From positions 20,329,001 through 20,393,000 of the forward strand of contig CM036618.1 of the NCBI GenBank assembly GCA_020746105.1: a stretch of DNA of 64,000 bases, given 5' to 3'. Positions 26,001 through 37,948 of this stretch are shown here, one piece after another; the stretch's first letter is position 1, and each line of letters begins with the position of its first letter. This stretch comes from Trogon surrucura (taxonomy: Eukaryota > Chordata > Aves > Trogoniformes > Trogonidae). A model generated the notes under the pieces. The model was given only the letters and a program-made list of their open reading frames with translations, was not told the DNA's origin and did no database searches. Both the position numbers and the translations under genes were made by a program.

Positions 26001-26341
26001 GAACAGGAGAAAACATTTTATGCATGTTCTTCCACTCGCATAACACTTCTACTTAAATAACAGCCATAAGAAGTAGTGCTGGCTTCAACACTGTGAGGAC
26101 AATATCGGGGAAATTCCTTTGCAAACAATTTAAACACATGGTCAGGCAATCTGTACAGGTTATTGAACAAAACCCAAAGAATCTGTCCTTGAAACTGAAG
26201 CAAATTGAAAACATTGCCCGAGCAGGGACAGCAGCATCCAAATTCTTGTTTTACAGTTCAGCATTATCTTATGCAGTACCTGGTTACTTACAGAAAACAA
26301 GCAAATAAAAACCTGATGGTCTGAGTATTCAAGAGGAATAA
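23076..26341. other. AT-rich unique DNA, no gene recognised
   Basis: AT-rich with no recognised LTR or CR1. A 60-codon minus frame at 24479-24661 has protein-like composition (ends PDSDELFLINA), but no family is recognised. The frame 26093-26308 (+) is also unidentified. A possible ancient repeat lies at 23925-24040. Confidence 0.5.
23925..24040 (+). repeat. Possible ancient amniote repeat relic
   Basis: TTGACTGTAACTGCACCAAC, TTTAATGGAGTTACACAGCA and, after a T-rich insertion, TCTGACTTTCAGTAAGAGCAGAATGG resemble the same old amniote repeat wording as 13910-13990. It is diverged and the call is by eye only. Confidence 0.35.
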
Positions 26342-26758
26342 ATCATAGAATCATAGAATCACAGAATCATAGAATGTGTTGGACGGGAAGGGACCTTTAA
26401 AGGTCACCCAGTCCAACCTCCCTGCAGTGAGCAGGGACATCTTTAACAGATCAGGTTGCTCAGAGCCCCATCAAGGCTGACCCTGAATGCTTCCAGGGAT
26501 GGAGACTCCACCACCTCGCTCAGTAACCTGTGCCAGTGTTTCACCACTCTTATTTTAAAGAACTTTTTTCTAACATCTAATCGAAATCTACCCTGCTCTT
26601 GTTTAAAACCATTGTCCCTTGTCCTGTCACTACATACCCTTGTGAACATTCCCTCACCAGCTTTCCTGCAGGCTCCCTTCAAGTACTGGAACGTGCTATA
26701 AGGTCTCCCCAGATCTTCTCCAAGCTGAACAACCCCAATTATCTCAGCCTATCCTGGA
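26342..26758 (-). mobile_element. CR1 LINE, 5'-truncated, long octamer tail
   Basis: Minus-strand CR1 whose tail is expanded to about four octamers (ATCATAGAATCATAGAATCACAGAATCATAGAAT). The body runs from TGTGTTGGACGGGAAGGGACC to the AACAACCCCAATTATCTCAGCC block. The ORF2 remnant at 26443-26682 (-) reads KGACRKAGEGMFTRVCSDRT and so on, close to the 4819 copy, so both belong to the same young subfamily. Confidence 0.93.
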
Positions 26759-26805
26759 AGTAGAATCAGAGAGAGAGAGATCTCTCTTCTAAACAAAAAT
26801 ATAGA

Positions 26806-27250
26806 AATCATAGAATCATTTAGGTTGGAAAAGACATTTATCATCAAGTTCAACCATTAATCTAGCAATGCCTGGTCCATCACTAAACCATATCCTGTCC
26901 TTTAAATCCCTCCAGAGGTGTGAACTCAACCACTTCCCCAGGCAGCCTGTTCCAATGCTCAACAATCCTTTCAGTGAAGATACCTTTCCTAATATACAAA
27001 CTAAATCTCCCCTGGTGCAACTTGAGGCCATTTTCTTTTGTCCTACTACTTGTTATTTAGGAGAAGGGATGGATCCCCACCTCTCTACAACTTCCTTTCA
27101 GGTAGTTATAGAGTGATAAGGTCTCGGCCGAATCTCTTTTTCTCCAGGCTAAACAACCCCAGTCATCTTAGTGGCTCCTCATAGACTTGTTCTCAAGTCC
27201 CTTAGCAGCTTTGTTACCCTTCTTTGGCTATCCATAGCCTCCTGTCTCAA
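26806..27250 (-). mobile_element. CR1 LINE, 5'-truncated
   Basis: Minus-strand CR1 starting 47 bp after the previous copy, same orientation. The tail AAATCATAGAATCATTTAGGTTGG is followed by 3' UTR and ORF2 C-terminal sequence through CTCCTCATAGACTTGTTCTC and TTTGTTACCCTTCTTTGG. It is more diverged than its left neighbour, so the pair are independent insertions and not a tandem duplication. Confidence 0.9.
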
Positions 27251-28642
27251 CAAAGTAGAGTCAGAATTTCTAACAAAGTCTATTTGAGTCTGGGACAGGG
27301 GAACAGGGAGACAAAAGAGTCTCTTACTTATATTTCTGTTTGATTTACTTGAGGATGACGAAATCCACCACTGGTAGATCAAACTGTGGGCACTTTTAGT
27401 TTCCTCCTAAATCCTGTTTGCAAGACTTAACTGAGGCATAGACCCTTGCTGGCTGTGGAAACAAAGATGAATTTCATCGTTTACGAATAAACCAACAAGA
27501 AATGCAGCTAAAGATATAAATGATTTTTCAAAGGTCTAGTTTCGAGTGCAGGATTATTTGTAATGATGCAGAAACTATTGGGGCAAACAAGAAGTTCAGT
27601 TGGCCTGACATTTCTTAAAAATTCTAAAGGATAACAGCTTTTTTTCCTTTTGATTCTGCTGTGCAAATATTGGTCTCCTTCCATTGCTTCCGCAGAGTTT
27701 CGAAAACTGATTTGAGAGACTTACAAACACAAAATAACTGCAATGTGAAAATGGAAGAGTGTTTTCTTGGAATTTGCTTTTTGACTACACAGAATAAGGC
27801 TGAATAGTAACAGCAGAATCAACACTAATTATGTTAGTATTAAGACTCCAATCTTCTCATAAGCATTCACAGAGCTGTCATTTCATAGAATCAAGTGGTA
27901 ATGTATCCCTTACCCTAAGAAGTTATAAGCTGGTGCTCCAGTATTTCAGATGTAATAAGTGATCTGACAAACAGCAGAGAGAAGTCTAGCGTTGCATGAA
28001 AACGCATACTTGAGGGTTTCAGTGTTAGCAGCCTGGCACTTGTGTGTGTAACGTGTGCTTACACTCCAACTTCTCATTTGTTCTTACTTCGTAGCTGTTT
28101 TATGCAAAGGAAGGGATAGAGGTGATATGGATAGGATAGGAAACATTAATTTCTGTGTAATCTTTCACGTTTATGCAAACATGTTTTAGAAAACAGGGCA
28201 AGTGTGTTTTGGGGATTTTTTTTGGTAGAAGAGACCCATAATCTCTACATGTGTAGTAAAGAAAAAAAAATCACAAAAAAATTAAACTAGACTGAGGTTT
28301 TGTTTTCTTTGACAACTCAAAATAGTCAAAGATCAGCAACACTCAACACTCTCCCTCCCCACTCCAGATTACAAAATGAGGTTTTATGACAGTCATGCAG
28401 CAGAAGTTTGGAGTGAACACCAAATTCCAGTACTTGCCAGCTCTTTTAACAAAGCTACAATGCTCCCTGTTTTTATGGAAACTAAAGCTTCATGAAGCTA
28501 TTAGCTCAGTAGACTATACTTCTGTCAAAGGCCACTAAAGACACAGCAGAGCAGGTCTAGGAGCTTGTGTTTCTCCTCACAGTCAAACACATGCCCAGAC
28601 AGAGACTCTGAAGCTGTTTTAATGAAGCTGATCTGGTGCCTC
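27251..28642. other. Unique DNA, no gene recognised
   Basis: AT-rich DNA between a CR1 and an LTR. A minus frame of 67 codons (27179-27382) straddles the CR1 end and is not a gene. Nothing else supportable was seen. Confidence 0.5.
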
Positions 28643-29171
28643 TGGGGATTGACCCTGGCCAACAGCCAAACACCAACACAGACGTTCAGCCACGCCCTTC
28701 TCACACAGGATGGGATAAAAATAGAAAGAAGGCAAAAGGACTTCTGGATCAAGACAATGATAGTTTGATAGTGAAAGCAAAAGCTGCACATACAAGCAAA
28801 GCAACAAGAGGGCTTTATTCACTCTTTACTATTTGCCGCTTTCTGGAAGGCAGGGCCTCAGTATGTGCAACAGTTGCTTGGGAACACAAATGCCATTCCC
28901 AGAGACTTTCCCCTTCTTTTTTCCCACAACATCATATCTGTTCGGTCAGTTCGAGTCAGCAGTCCCCTCCCAATCTTTTGCTCAACGCCTCTCTGAGAGG
29001 AAAAAAGGAGGCAGTGGCAGAGAAGAAAAGAGAGAAAGCCTGGCAAGCACTATTTAACAACAGCCAAAGCACTGCTGCACTAGCAACACCGTTTTAGCCA
29101 CCTGTCCAAAGACCAGCACCACATGGGCTACTATGACCAAAGTTAACTCCATCCTAGCCAGAGCCAGCACA
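28643..29171 (-). mobile_element. ERVL-type solo LTR, decayed
   Basis: Minus-oriented LTR related to the one at 57135. On the + strand it opens TGGGGATTGACCCTGGCCAACAGCC, passes the conserved TCGGTCAGTTCGAGTCAGCAGTCCCCTCCC block (compare 57491-57530) and closes AGTTAACTCCATCCTAGCC...CAGCACA. There is no internal retroviral sequence on either side. Several deletions and substitutions mark it as older than the 57135 copy. Open frames within it (28636-29097 +) do not correspond to any retroviral gene. Confidence 0.8.
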
Positions 29172-31270
29172 GTCTATAAAACCAAAGGGTAGTAGCTCCA
29201 CCTGTGTGTCCTGACATGGAAAAACTTGAGTGATCTGGTATAATGATGCTGCCAAAGTGAAGAACGAATTCAGAAAGTTCAGAGTTACACAGATCAGGGC
29301 TCTAGTGAGATATCAAGGAGAAATAATACAGGAAAAGAATGACACTGGCAAAAAAAAAGCAAGGAAGTGAGAAGGACTACCAGGAAAAAATAAAAGAAGA
29401 GCTATTTAATTGTTATTTAATAGTGTTGGTTGAAGGACTACTCTAGCTAGCACTTCAGACAAGAAACTGCCTGAAACACCAAGTATGCATTAATGGACAA
29501 CAGAGTTCAGTAGTTTTATTTAGAATTAGCTCAACAGCGGATGCCATCTTCAGATTTAAGCCCTTCATATTTTATACTTATTTTATATATGTATATATTT
29601 ATATTTAATTTAGAAAGTGCACTGATTAACCTCTGATTTTTCCTTCATCAGTGCTTTGTTAAAGCATCAAGATTTTTTAAGGGTTAGCTATTGCTGTGAA
29701 TTCAAGTTACCTTCTAAAAGTGTTTAAAAGTAGAAACTATAAAGACATATTCAAACTAGACTCTCATCCTGCTGCTCTATGTTTTTGATTACAAACTCAA
29801 CTTGTGTTCTTCCTTTTTTGGAATGCAAGCTTTCCATATTGTAACATTCATGTCTTTTTGCCGATGACAATGGCAGGTGCCATTCTAGGCTTTAGAAACT
29901 ACACATCTATACAGCTCACATTGGCTTGTGCTGCAAGTTTCTAGAGTTTATTTAGTTTTAATATAACAGTTGTTTAAGTCGTGCTCAGTTAACTGCTTAT
30001 AGATTCACCGCTGTTTTCTGTGCAGTAGGGATTTTTACAAAAGGAAATATGCATGTCCTGTTGATGTAAATACAACTAATTATATTCAGATCACAATTTT
30101 AGTAATCACATATTTTTCATATGTCAGAAAGAATAACAGATCACTGTGGGGACATAGTCTGATCTAATAGCGACAGGATTTTCCAAAATTTAATCCTGTT
30201 TGCACTAGAGCATATCTTTAAAAAAACTCACCCAATTATATCATAAGAATTCCCAGTGATGAAGAATCTAAATGCAGCAGCCTTGGTAAATCGTTCCACA
30301 AGGCAACCGTTCTCTGACTGCCAGAAAGTTACCACTAGAAAGTTCTCTTCTAGTGTAAATTTGTGGTACTGGTATTCTACTCATTTCATTAAGTAGCACT
30401 GATCTGCTTATTTCAGTGGTAATTTGTCAGACAATATATTCTTCCAAATTGAAGCCGCAAATTAATGAAGCTTATAACTCTTCCTTATTTGAAGGAAGTT
30501 TAAACATAAGCTATGCAAGTCCCAATTAGGCTCTCCTGGGGGATTATAAATGAGATCTAAGTTGTAAACACAGATCTATGGACTTCTTGCACAGGCAAAA
30601 TTTCATCCCTACATAGTTTTCACTGACATTGCTCATACAGAAGAGGTTTTCAGGACTGATAATGAAGCTAATAATGAAGAAAGAGTGAGCACTAGATAAT
30701 TTACCTCACAAATATACTGCAAAAGCAAGTCCTGTCACAAGAAAGCTGCAATCTTTTGGTTTAATATCAGCTTGAAGAAGAGTGCTAGTTTATAAAAAAA
30801 GTCACAGAATGAAAACTAAAACCAGAAAACTAGATATCATAAGAATGTTACATGATTAGCTATATGGTTTAAATCGCTTTTAACAAAACCATAGTAGAGT
30901 GATCTGCCTGGGTAAAACTATGTGACCTGTCTGGGTTTTCTAATGGACTATGACTCTTTTCAAAATACGCTGCGATTATAATTTGTCCATCTTCATCTCT
31001 GTGCTCAAATGCTCCCTGTAAGGTTGGTTAAGCTGTAACAGATGATGAAAGCAAGTTAATTGAATTTCTAGATATCAGCTGCTCCATCAGTAAGGAGAAA
31101 ATCACAAACCTAAGAGATTAAATGAGCAACGTGATTAAAATGCTATCCATATGCTTGAAAAAATCCTAGTGATTTTAGGAATATTAGAATTTTTAAGATT
31201 GTCTCTATCCTCACACTATGGTGGCAAATTCATGATGTCTCTGAAAGGAGACTGAGCATCCTCAGACTGC
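29172..31270. other. AT-rich unique DNA, no gene recognised
   Basis: Contains an AT tract (29570-29620) and a small hairpin with 8-bp arms CACTAGAA/TTCTAGTG at 30333-30340 and 30348-30355. No exon, LTR or CR1 is recognised. Confidence 0.5.
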
Positions 31271-31274
31271 TCAG

Positions 31275-31440
31275 TGTATAACACCACCACTAGCATTTTT
31301 ATAGCACTTTTCAATGAAAATGCTCCAGGCATTTTAAACAGGAGACTATGTTTCATTAGCCTTTTTTTACAGTTTATGGAACAAACATACTGAGAAAGTG
31401 GCAAAAAAAAATGATGGGAACACAATCACTATGGATGTCT
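31275..31440 (+). repeat. Possible ancient SINE/LINE tail relic
   Basis: CTAGCATTTTTATAGCACTTTTCA followed about 70 bp on by CCTTTTTTTACAGTTTATGGAACAAACATACTGAGAAAG resembles the 'TATAGCACCTTTC...TTTACAG...GAAACTGAG' layout of old vertebrate interspersed repeats. It is strongly decayed, and the family is not assigned. Confidence 0.3.
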
Positions 31441-31796
31441 TAAAATTCCGAAGTCCTAAACAGCTACCATTATTATACTGATCCCAGGCCTCCTTTCACC
31501 TGTCCTGAAGATGTAGACTGTCCATAAAGGAAAGACATAAAACTTCATGTGCTTCTCTCGTGACTTTAGGAGGATGTGTACGCAGTAGGTTCAGTACAAG
31601 TGTGTGCATGTATGCAGAAATCCATAACAAAATTGATGCAGTGATGCGAAGTGGATTCAGTATTAGCTGATGTTCTCACCTACTTCCATACCGACTCACT
31701 GCCACACTAGCCCGGCAGTTCAGTGCTCCGAAGACAGCAGCCAGCATAGTGCATCTACCTTTGCAACCCCAGCGCAGGTAGGAAATCAATAAACAG

Positions 31797-31890
31797 GAGT
31801 GAGGTCAGTGGAGGACTACCAGGATGGTCAGGAGTGAGAGCACTTGCCCTGTGAGGAGAGGCTGGTGGAGCAGGGGCTTCTTCACCTGTG
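31797..31890 (+). mobile_element. CR1 ORF2 fragment
   Basis: Plus-strand piece of CR1 ORF2 C-terminus: TGAGGTCAGTGGAGGACTACCAGGATGGTCAGG, then GCACTTGCCCTGTGAGGAGAGGCTG and GGGCTTCTTCACCTG. It lacks the 3' UTR and tail, so both ends are lost. It is one of only three plus-strand CR1 pieces here, apart from the ORF1 relic. Confidence 0.75.
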
Positions 31891-34800
31891 ACCTTGCAAT
31901 GCAAAGTATTTTGGTTTTATTCAGGAAAATATTATCATATATTCAAGCTGTGTGAAATGTGAAGAGCTTGTTACTATCATGATACCATACATTAATAAAA
32001 GTTACATATTCTGCTCATCATGTCAGCAATTTTAGCTTCTAATGGCTGTGGCGTTATAAAAAGGAATTTAATGGCACTTAGAAAATCAGAACCTAGAGCC
32101 TGAAGTAAATTGTCTGTTAGACTGGAAGCAGTGGTTTTCATAGTAAGGAGAAAAAAAAGTGTGATATTTTTCATATAGGTGTATTGCTTATAGCAGAAAG
32201 TACAAAAGAACAATTAATTACAGGAATTAAAGTAGAGAATGAATAAACATCTATTCAGTGCTCAAGATGGTAAGTACTTGAGTGCTACTGAAACTACAAA
32301 TTCTAAAACAAAACAAAAAACTCCAACAAAAAACATCTACTCCTGAATGCTTCATTATTACAAATCTATAAATGATAAATGTAACGTGAAGTAAGTGACA
32401 GGTAGCATTTAAAATTACATGCTCTAAAGCAAAGTGTTTAAAAAGGCATTTATGCAAATCTTGTCTAGAGCTTAACCGTGAAAGTACTCAAGCACATGTA
32501 TACCTGTAGCTTTCAAACATTGCTCAAAAAAGTCAAGCTATTAAGCTTACAAGAACAGATTAAAAACAATACAGACAGCAGCATTTATATTTAATCAGAG
32601 AATAAAGCAATGATGTCTTTAGACTGGTTCAGACACCGCACTTTATTAACATCCATGGAAATGTGCAGAAGGAGAATACCTGCATATGCGTGCAGTTTCA
32701 CGCCTGAAGCCCCAATGTTTCATAAGGAAAGAAGGCCACACAATTAGCAATTCTAATGGAAAGAAGACAAGAAATGGCAAAATAAATGTGTGCAGTATGA
32801 CTCTTCTGAGTACATGTGGCATTGCTGAGGAATCGGATTTCTATGCCTGTGCACCAACACCCCGTATCACATGTGTGCCATGTCAGTTTTCTGTTTCTAT
32901 TCACATTTGCAACTCCAGCCTCCCTCAAGATATCTCTGATTGTGAAGATGTCAGTCTTGTTTTCTGGGTAAATTACTTGGTGAGTAAGTGTTTTAGAGAA
33001 ATAATTAAGACTATGGTTTAGACCCAAACTGCAATCCTATTGGCAGATACTGTTAACGTAAAAAAAAACAAAAAAAACATGTATATGAAGTTTATTTGAG
33101 TGAGAAATGGAGTATTGAAAAATAACTCTTCTTGGTATTGTTTGGATTATATAATCTGTTAAAAGTTCTTCTTAGTCTCATACTTAAACTATAGGTAAAC
33201 CATCAGGTAGGTAAAGGGGACCAGCGCACATACTATATAGTTTTTATTGCAGAGTGGGCATAAATTAAGAACCACAGTCTCAGAAGCCGTTTGGGCAGTA
33301 CTGGTGGCCTAAATTTTTCTTATGCTCTACTAAAAAAACCTCTTCTATATCAATCTATAGTCTCATTTATCTAGAATCTGACAGGATCCTGTTTGAACTG
33401 GAGATAGCAACAGAAAACAACCTAGCCTCAGTTCCCTATAAAGTAAAACAATTAGAAGGGAAAACAAAAAAAAAAACACCAAGAAAAATTTCTAATAAAC
33501 AAGCAAGAAAAGATCTGATAGGTGCATTATTTAGATTCAGCAATTGCTCATTCATATCCTGGAAAACCTCTTAGAAAATTCAAATTGAATTGTGCATGCA
33601 TTCAAACCAATGATCAAAAACAGTTCAAAAAAATAAACTAGAACCTGTCTGAAACTGGGGATGTGTCTGCTGAAATGATAACTTTGTAGAAGTTCTGTTA
33701 TCCAACCTGCCATCTACACAGACCTAAAGCATGTTTACACACTTGCAGGAACAAAGCTGTACTCATTCTGATGTCTTGGTTGCTGTTCGGTTGAATTTTT
33801 TGAGACTTCTTTGTTGAAGAGTTGTGCTCACAGACCTTATTAGTCACTCTTCCCTGTTTTTCCTGATGATATCTATGCTTATCAAATTATCTGCTGATGC
33901 GTATGTGAGGGCCTTCTGTGGTAAACTAAGAGGATCCTGCCCTCAAGTGACAAGTATTTTAGCATCAGGAATGGTAAACAAAGATAGACAAAAGTACATT
34001 TTCATCACCATCAGGAATAGGCAGAAACTCACTATTTACCTGCTGATCATGTACTTCCAGGTATTTTGTGTTAAAAGTCTAGTTGCAATTTGCCCACATA
34101 TGGTACATTGTCAGAAATTTTGTTATCAAAATGTGTTTTCTGATGGTTTTGCATATCATTCTCTGACACATGACACAGCAAAGTGATATCTTTTTGGCAA
34201 GAAATACTTTGTAGAAGAGTCTCACCAGGATTCAGTGGACCGTAAGTTACTTGGGAAACCAGAGTTACTCCATTGTGTACCTGAAACCAATGTACAACTA
34301 AAATTATTTCAAACTCTGCTGGGTATTCAGAAATGTGTGGCCCAGGTTTTAGTGTCAGTATAAAACAGTTAGAGAAACATGACGTAGTTATAACTCCAAA
34401 CTTGTGTTTCATATGAATAGAACTGCAACTTTTAAATGGGATTCTGCTGAAGTATGAGTGATTGTCCCAAAAGACTGTCAAAACATGATATGTCAGATTC
34501 AGTTGCCTTCCACAAACATATTACAATCTGTTTTGATAGGGAAGGGATTAGTTTAATTATTTGTTTTTAATCTGACTCCAGACCTGACATATGGCAACTC
34601 ATTAAGTTCTCTTCACTTGTTCTGTTAAAAACAACAATCCACAAAGGAGGCATGCAATTTCTGGCACAAAAGATAAACTCAGACAACTTTGTGCCATCCT
34701 GCAAGGTCAGCCAACCTGAAATGAACACCCAACTTCTGAGTTTGAAGGATAACTGTCACTTAGCACCAAAGCACATGTAACAACAGTCTGTTAGCAAAGA

Positions 34801-37037
34801 AACTTCTCATTTATTTCTCAGAACTCTTCCCCTGCCACAGAGTCAAACGTTCTCTCAAAATCAAATAATAAATTCATAATCCACTACAAAAATGCAGGCC
34901 AATACTGAAAAATCTGAAAAAAAAAGGACATGGATAAATTGTTTTCCAGCTTAGACAGTGCCTCATTATCACACAGTGAGGTTTGTGAATCCCAGAAATC
35001 CGTTCTACAGCATGTAGAAAATACAGCCAGATAAAGCAGTTGTGATAATATCTGAATATGACAGTACTTTGTCAGCCTTTCCATAACATTCAGCTAGTCA
35101 TTCAGGATTTAGGCTTTCAAGGGGATGAAAGTCACAAATAAAGCACAACATCCGCTGCAAGAATGTAAAATAAAGCACAGAGTTACCATCAGGTACATCA
35201 TGGAGCATTAGGGCAAAATAATGGTATCTTGAATTTGCATAGTACTTTTCATTTTGGGATCCAAAAGCGCTTTACAGGCATGTGTTTTAGGCCCTGTAAA
35301 AGTCTCTAAGAGGTGTATTTTCTCTTGCTGAATTTCCATTTGTATTTTTCCTAGTGACTCCCTTCCCCCATGGAAGCAAGCAAGATTTCAGAACTTGAAA
35401 TACGTAACAGTTCAGGGAAGTCACATTTTACCCCTAAATTTTTCTGCCTAAGGCAACATCTCCCAGACTAAGCAAATATTTGGGCTTTCAGGCAGCCGTG
35501 TTTCTGTCATCTCCAACCAGGAACAATCTGAAGGATTCTTCAACTTAGGGAAGGATTGCCCATCTGCCACTCCTCTTACTACTTTGACAGAGGCGAAGCA
35601 CCACTCTCCAGCCTCCTCTGGAAGCTGCAGAACAGGGAACCAGGTGACCCGCATGTCAAGGTGGAGCTTGGATCTGTTTTGCAGTGGGTCAAATATGTTT
35701 ACAGTGACATTAAAGCCCTTATGCGTGTGCTGGAAAGACAGTTTACATGAGCAGCAAATACTATGCTGCTAAAATTTCCCAACTGTATTTGGAAAATAAT
35801 ATTTTTGACGGAATGTTTTTACTGTTAATTGAGAACCAAACATACTTAGCTTTCCTTAAGAAGCATGTTGCATATTATCAGACAAAAGTTCTTTTATAAT
35901 ACATATGACAGATATAATTGTGAAAAAAAAAAAAGAGTCAATGGGTCTGAGTAGCTCTTCAGACACCTAGAAATCTCCCTCTTTTGTCTTTAATATACCA
36001 AAGGTTCTGAGTCCTCTGTTGGTGATGTTAAAGCTCTGAAGATGTCAAGAAATTTGGGAGGAATGTATTATAATTTAACAAAGACAGAATTCTTTTAACT
36101 TGAGTCTTCAACCCAGAGAACTGTCGTGTTTCTCCATAGGGTGAATATCCTCTTGCTTTTTCTGTAGTCCAACTAGACAATTCCTTGTCTCGTTAAAAAA
36201 AAAACAAAAAAAAACGGGATTTTGTTCCCCCGAGGGTGTTTTGCTTCCATTTTTTGAAATACCTTCCTTAGTGTTGACAGATATTCAGCATAACTTCTGC
36301 TTGTGCTGAGAACATTGTCACTCCTCCCTAAAGCATGACGATACCTTTCAACAAATTTTGTGGCCCTCTGAAAATTTTCTAGCATTGACAATATCCCATA
36401 TGGCAACCTACTGTGCTGGCTTAAGTGGCAAATTTCCTACACTCCTACTGCAGACTCAGTGGTTACTATTCCTTCAGCTTACTACAGGTTTTGCACCATC
36501 TCACACAACCCCGTAAAACCTGCTATGCAGAAAAGAGATAAATAATCTTGAAAATTGAGTCCCAGTAACTTTGCAGTCTTCTCAGGGGCAGCCAGCCATG
36601 TCCCAGGAAACCACAGGCACTGGGAAAATGCATTTAGAAAACTGCAGGGATAACCTTCTTTTGATTTATCTTCTTAATTTCTGATTTTAATTTATCTTCT
36701 TTTAATTTATCTATCTTCGTTGTAATTTTCTCTGTCATGTATATTTTAGAGGGCCACATATAGAGTTTCCATCTGTATGGGTTACACTGTCCTGCTCAAG
36801 TAACCAGTGTCACTCTTGCATTCTTCAGCGCATTTGTGCTGCTGATAATCATGGTCACTGATTACAGACATTGAAGACCACGCTTTGTGCTCTTTTTGAC
36901 CCTGTGTTATTACATGCAAGGTCCCACTTCCCTACAGGAAGAATGATATTTACATAATCCTCCTTTACATTCTTTCTAATCAAGAAACTATTTCTTTTCT
37001 CCTATTTTTCTACCATTTTTGTTCATATTCCTGCATT
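31891..37037. other. Repeat-poor AT-rich DNA, no gene recognised
   Basis: About 5 kb without a recognised retroelement. Open frames such as 32686-33021 (+), 33824-34186 (+) and 34071-34481 (-) lack motifs. A 77-codon minus frame at 36173-36406 has protein-like composition, but no family is recognised. 36661-36718 is a degenerate TTTAATTTATCTTC simple repeat. An old repeat may lie at 35225-35335. Confidence 0.5.
35225..35335 (+). repeat. Possible ancient SINE/LINE tail relic
   Basis: TTGAATTTGCATAGTACTTTTCATTTTGGGATCCAAAAGCGCTTTACAGGCA (read in pieces) has the 'ATAG.ACTTTTCAT...GGATCC.AAAGCGCTTTACA' wording of a widespread old vertebrate repeat tail. The AAAGCGCTTTAC core is unusually well kept. 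The family is not assigned. Confidence 0.4.
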
Positions 37038-37197
37038 TCATAGAATCACAGAATGCTTTGGGTTAGACGAGATCTTCAGAGATCATCCAATATAACCCCT
37101 CTGCCATGGACAGGGAAATCTTCCACTGTATCAGGTTTCTCCAAGTCATATCCAGCTTCATTTTGAACACTTCTAATGATAAGGCATCCACAATTTC
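37038..37197 (-). mobile_element. CR1 LINE, short 5'-truncated copy
   Basis: Tail TCATAGAATCACAGAATGC, then CTTTGGGTTAGACGAGATC, CTGCCATGGACAGGGAAATC and AATGATAAGGCATCCACAA. About 160 bp of CR1 3' end survive. The right end meets ERVL integrase-like sequence without a gap. ERVL does not resume to the left of the CR1 tail, so this is not a simple insertion into the ERVL. Confidence 0.85.
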
Positions 37198-37254
37198 AGG
37201 CCTCTTTGTATTTATATTTAAACCAGTGTCCCTCATACCACAGTGGTTTTAACT

Positions 37255-37460
37255 ATCTGGCCTCCTTAATGGCAGCACAGCTATTAGACTTGTGGATAAC
37301 CTGGGCAATAATGTCTGTCCTTAAATCCACCCCTCAGTCCCAGCCTCACCTGTATGTTCCATCTCTTCCTTGATGACCAGAAGAGTCATGGGCCCACCAA
37401 GCTAAGAATAATTCACCTTTGTGTTCCTAGTCTAAATCTATCTGGAACACCTTAGCTGTC
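37255..37460 (-). pseudogene. ERVL integrase N-terminal (zinc-binding) remnant
   Basis: Minus-strand reading GELFLAWWAHDSSGHQGRD supplies the two His of the HHCC zinc-binding domain. About 30 residues on, NSCAAIK retains a single Cys where a CxxC pair is expected, so the zinc site is broken. In-frame stops occur at several points. The frame continues into PLWYEGHWFKYKYKEA before meeting the CR1 at 37197. The catalytic DDE core is absent. Confidence 0.7.
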
Positions 37461-37735
37461 TGATCCACCTGAGGGTTATTTCTCTGCTCCTAAGTAGCCT
37501 GATTTTTTAGGGATCTACATGCTGTACCTTCACCTTCATCCAGCCACGAAGTCAGCTACCCAAACTGGTTTTCCTTTCTTCTCCCAATTACCCTGTTTCC
37601 ACCTTTGGCTTCTTCACCTTCACTAGGTCCACAATGGAAGGGTCATCTGAAAGTATGGGCATGGTGGACAGCTGCTTATTGCTGTTGGTCTCCACTGATG
37701 CTACGTCAAAGGCCTACTTGCACCCTTTTGGATTT

Positions 37736-37948
37736 TTACCCTTTCCAAAAGAAGCCTATGCCGAGGATGCGTGGACCATCTGGGCCAGTCACAATCAAGT
37801 GTGTTTCCCAGTTATGCGTGGTTAAGCTCACCTCAGCTTCTAATACAGACAGGTCTTGTGAGCCTCCTGTAACTCCACAGATGGTGATGGATGCATTTCC
37901 TATGTGATTTGATGGTATCAGGGTGCACTGTGCATAGGTGTCTACCAA
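37736..37948 (-). pseudogene. ERVL aspartic protease remnant
   Basis: A 70-codon frame with the retroviral aspartic protease layout. The active-site region reads LVDTYAQCTL, where the family has DTGA, so the catalytic loop Gly is replaced by Tyr. About 25 residues on comes a GVTGG segment, and near the end the ILGI motif (ILGIGFF) that packs the active site. The substitution and the frameshift right after ILGI mean no working enzyme. In the element it would precede RT and process the polyprotein. Confidence 0.8.

Noticed and set aside
26774-26787. 14-bp GA/TC palindrome
   Set aside because: A simple-sequence palindrome in a CR1 spacer; no reason to call it a binding site on its own.
30333-30355. 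Small hairpin with 8-bp arms
   Set aside because: Arms of 8 bp with a 7-nt loop are expected by chance several times in 64 kb.
33824-34186. 120-codon plus frame, with a 136-codon minus frame at 34071-34481
   Set aside because: AT-rich, overlapping, no domain or splice context; consistent with chance.
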